Source: Rhodospirillaceae bacterium (GTDB lineage: Bacteria > Pseudomonadota > Alphaproteobacteria > Micavibrionales > UBA2020). From it: a DNA stretch of 7,388 nt. The stretch spans positions 1 to 7,388 of the forward strand of contig DQGU01000051.1 in assembly GCA_003524565.1 (NCBI GenBank), in the 5' to 3' direction. Below the pieces are notes generated by a model. It searched no databases. It was not told where the DNA came from and saw only the letters and a program-made list of their open reading frames with translations. A program made the position numbers and the translations under genes. This document shows, in pieces, positions 6,172-7,388 of the stretch (positions are counted from its first letter, which is position 1; the number at the start of each line of letters is the position of its first letter).

Positions 6172-7388
6172 GGGGTTTCTTTCTGCTGTTTAGCGGCGTC
6201 TTTAAGGCTGAGGCGGATGATGCTGCGAATGGAGTTAATACCTATGATGTCTTTCGGGTCTCCGCTCGGTCGATAGCTGTAGTCCATGCTGATTAATTCC
6301 AGTTCAGCGCGCATATATTCATTCTCTGCAAAAATTTTTGAGGCAGCGTCTGTTTCAAGTCCGCCGGGCGTGGGCACCATCGGCAGAACGTTTTTCAAAA
6401 AATGTTCGTAGATGTTGAATACGAGGGGCGGAATGGTATCGCCGTTCTGCGCCGTATGAAGTTTTAATTGCAGGACGCCGTCTCCGGAGAGCGTTCTCGT
6501 GAGGCGTATGCCTGTATATAAATTTACATCGGACACGATGGGGGCGGGATTGTTTCTTGGCAGACTCGGTTCGAATCTGGAGATATAGTCAAAGCCGTTC
6601 GAGGAAAGCCAATGTCCGTCGTTCTTTGAAAGAGAAAGGTATCGCACATGGGGTGTATTTTGTGTTTTGCCGCGCAACGGTTCGTGTAGAAGTCTCAGAT
6701 ATTTCGAGGCGGCCGGGCTGCGTGACAATTGAAGCGCTTCGATGTGCCTGCGGAGTTTCGCTTCGGTCTCGGAAGGTATATTCGCGTCGGCCAGTTTTTC
6801 CTTAAACTGTCCTGTAAGGTCTAGCAAGCCTGCTTCTTTGGCTGCGGAAAGCAACTGGTGTTCGTGGTAGTGGAAGAACATATCGCGCGCTGAAACTGCG
6901 GGTATCGCGGCGACAAGGCAAATGAAAGCCAGCGAGGCAGACATCCATTTGATTTGAAATTTCGTGCGCAGCGCGAGTGCTGCAGAAAACATCAAGGCGC
7001 CCCAGCATAGAAAAACAAACTGCATGAGGTTTTTAATATCTATGCGGTGTGATGTTATTTTTTCCATGCCTGCATATATGCCGATGAGGGCGACATATAT
7101 GCCGATGAGGGCGACGGGCAGGGCAAGCGCGGGGATGGCCCGTGAGAGCCGCGCACACAGGCTGCTTTTTTCAATTCTTAAAGGGTATGTTGCGAAAAAA
7201 GCCACGGCACAGAGAACGGTGGCGATGAACGCGTGGTAGAAAAGAGACTCAAAAAAGACGTGCGAGAGGTTTGGCTCAAAAATTGACAGCGTGTATTCCG
7301 TCGCCAATAAAAAATAAAAATGTCCCAGCCAGAATAGTCCGCAGCAAAGTAGCAGGCAAATCGCGTGGCGTGTAGGGGGAGAGATCGG
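6168..7388 (-). CDS. DUF4153-like membrane protein paralog, 5' end beyond right edge
   Basis: This is the C-terminal part of a second DUF4153-type protein. The frame is open to the right edge (407 codons). A TTG at 7307 could serve as a start, but the in-frame sequence upstream of it encodes another hydrophobic segment (ICLLLCCGLFWLGHFYFLL). This fits the helix that precedes the YPLR turn in the paralog, so the gene very probably continues outside the window. About five membrane segments are visible, followed by a soluble domain. Shared with the downstream gene are the YPLR turn, a PV-x-L helix, KFQIKW opposite KFHIKH, GFDYISRFEP opposite GMEYVSRWSP, and YMRAELELISMDY near the end. The Cys pair of the paralog is absent. 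A 21-bp in-frame duplication lengthens one helix. Base composition is visibly more AT-rich than in the neighbouring genes. The stop overlaps the next start by 4 bp. Function is unknown. Confidence 0.78.
   Translation of the reverse strand, partial: PISPPTRHAICLLLCCGLFWLGHFYFLLATEYTLSIFEPNLSHVFFESLFYHAFIATVLCAVAFFATYPLRIEKSSLCARLSRAIPALALPVALIGIYVALIGIYAGMEKITSHRIDIKNLMQFVFLCWGALMFSAALALRTKFQIKWMSASLAFICLVAAIPAVSARDMFFHYHEHQLLSAAKEAGLLDLTGQFKEKLADANIPSETEAKLRRHIEALQLSRSPAASKYLRLLHEPLRGKTQNTPHVRYLSLSKNDGHWLSSNGFDYISRFEPSLPRNNPAPIVSDVNLYTGIRLTRTLSGDGVLQLKLHTAQNGDTIPPLVFNIYEHFLKNVLPMVPTPGGLETDAASKIFAENEYMRAELELISMDYSYRPSGDPKDIIGINSIRSIIRLSLKDAAKQQKETP
7073..7114. repeat. Perfect 21-bp tandem duplication inside a membrane helix
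   Basis: A 21-bp unit beginning CATATATGCCGATG occurs twice, back to back and without mismatch (7073-7093 and 7094-7114). Seven codons are duplicated in frame, so the encoded minus-strand protein reads VALIGIYVALIGIYAG. The adjacent paralog has a single-length helix at this point. Removing one copy aligns the PV-x-L start and the following Gly of the two proteins without a gap. The identity of the copies suggests a recent replication-slippage event. Confidence 0.92.

Noticed and set aside
4264..6276. Long plus-strand open frame opposite the DUF4153 gene (670 codons)
   Set aside because: The translation is dominated by Arg, Gln, His and Ala with no motif. The minus strand encodes a coherent membrane protein with a paralog next to it.
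6168..7307. Complete 379-residue protein starting at the TTG at 7307
   Set aside because: The frame stays open to the window edge and the upstream codons encode a hydrophobic helix with a counterpart in the paralog, so a start outside the window is more likely.

Overview
The window is GC-rich, densely coding DNA from a Gram-negative bacterium, most likely an alphaproteobacterium. The evidence is a bifunctional HldE enzyme of LPS heptose synthesis, a bacterial transglutaminase-like cysteine protease of the LapG/DUF920 class, and DUF4153 membrane proteins. The assignment is inferred from these families; there is no rRNA or other direct marker. No tRNA, rRNA, CRISPR array, insertion sequence or phage gene is visible.

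Left block (1-2948, minus strand): read in transcription order, this holds hldE, an N-formylglutamate amidohydrolase-family gene 8 bp downstream, and a short uncharacterised protein that runs off the left edge. The tight spacing suggests one operon. HldE makes ADP-heptose precursors for the LPS inner core; why an amidohydrolase follows it is unclear.

Central divergent region (2949-3180): candidate promoters face both ways. In front of the plus-strand gene lies a two-copy tandem repeat, one copy of which contains a perfect 14-bp palindrome. A GCCGG/CCGGC inverted repeat lies in the presumed hldE leader.

Centre (3181-4194, plus strand): this single gene is the most interesting object in the window. 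Its N-terminal part has two consecutive 24-residue motifs separated by 5 residues, the layout of the MshEN/GspE N-terminal cyclic-di-GMP-binding domain. Next comes a signal-peptide-like segment ending in Ala-Arg-Ala, then a complete LapG-like protease domain with Cys, His and Asp. In the known Lap system, c-di-GMP sensing (LapD) and proteolysis (LapG) are carried by separate proteins on opposite sides of the inner membrane. Here both appear to lie on one polypeptide.

Right block (4222-7388, minus strand): two tandem paralogous DUF4153 membrane proteins overlap by 4 bp (ATGA). The upstream one is incomplete because it continues past the right edge. It carries an exact in-frame 21-bp tandem duplication inside a transmembrane helix and is visibly more AT-rich than its neighbours. 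This block converges on the protease gene with only 27 bp between the stop codons.
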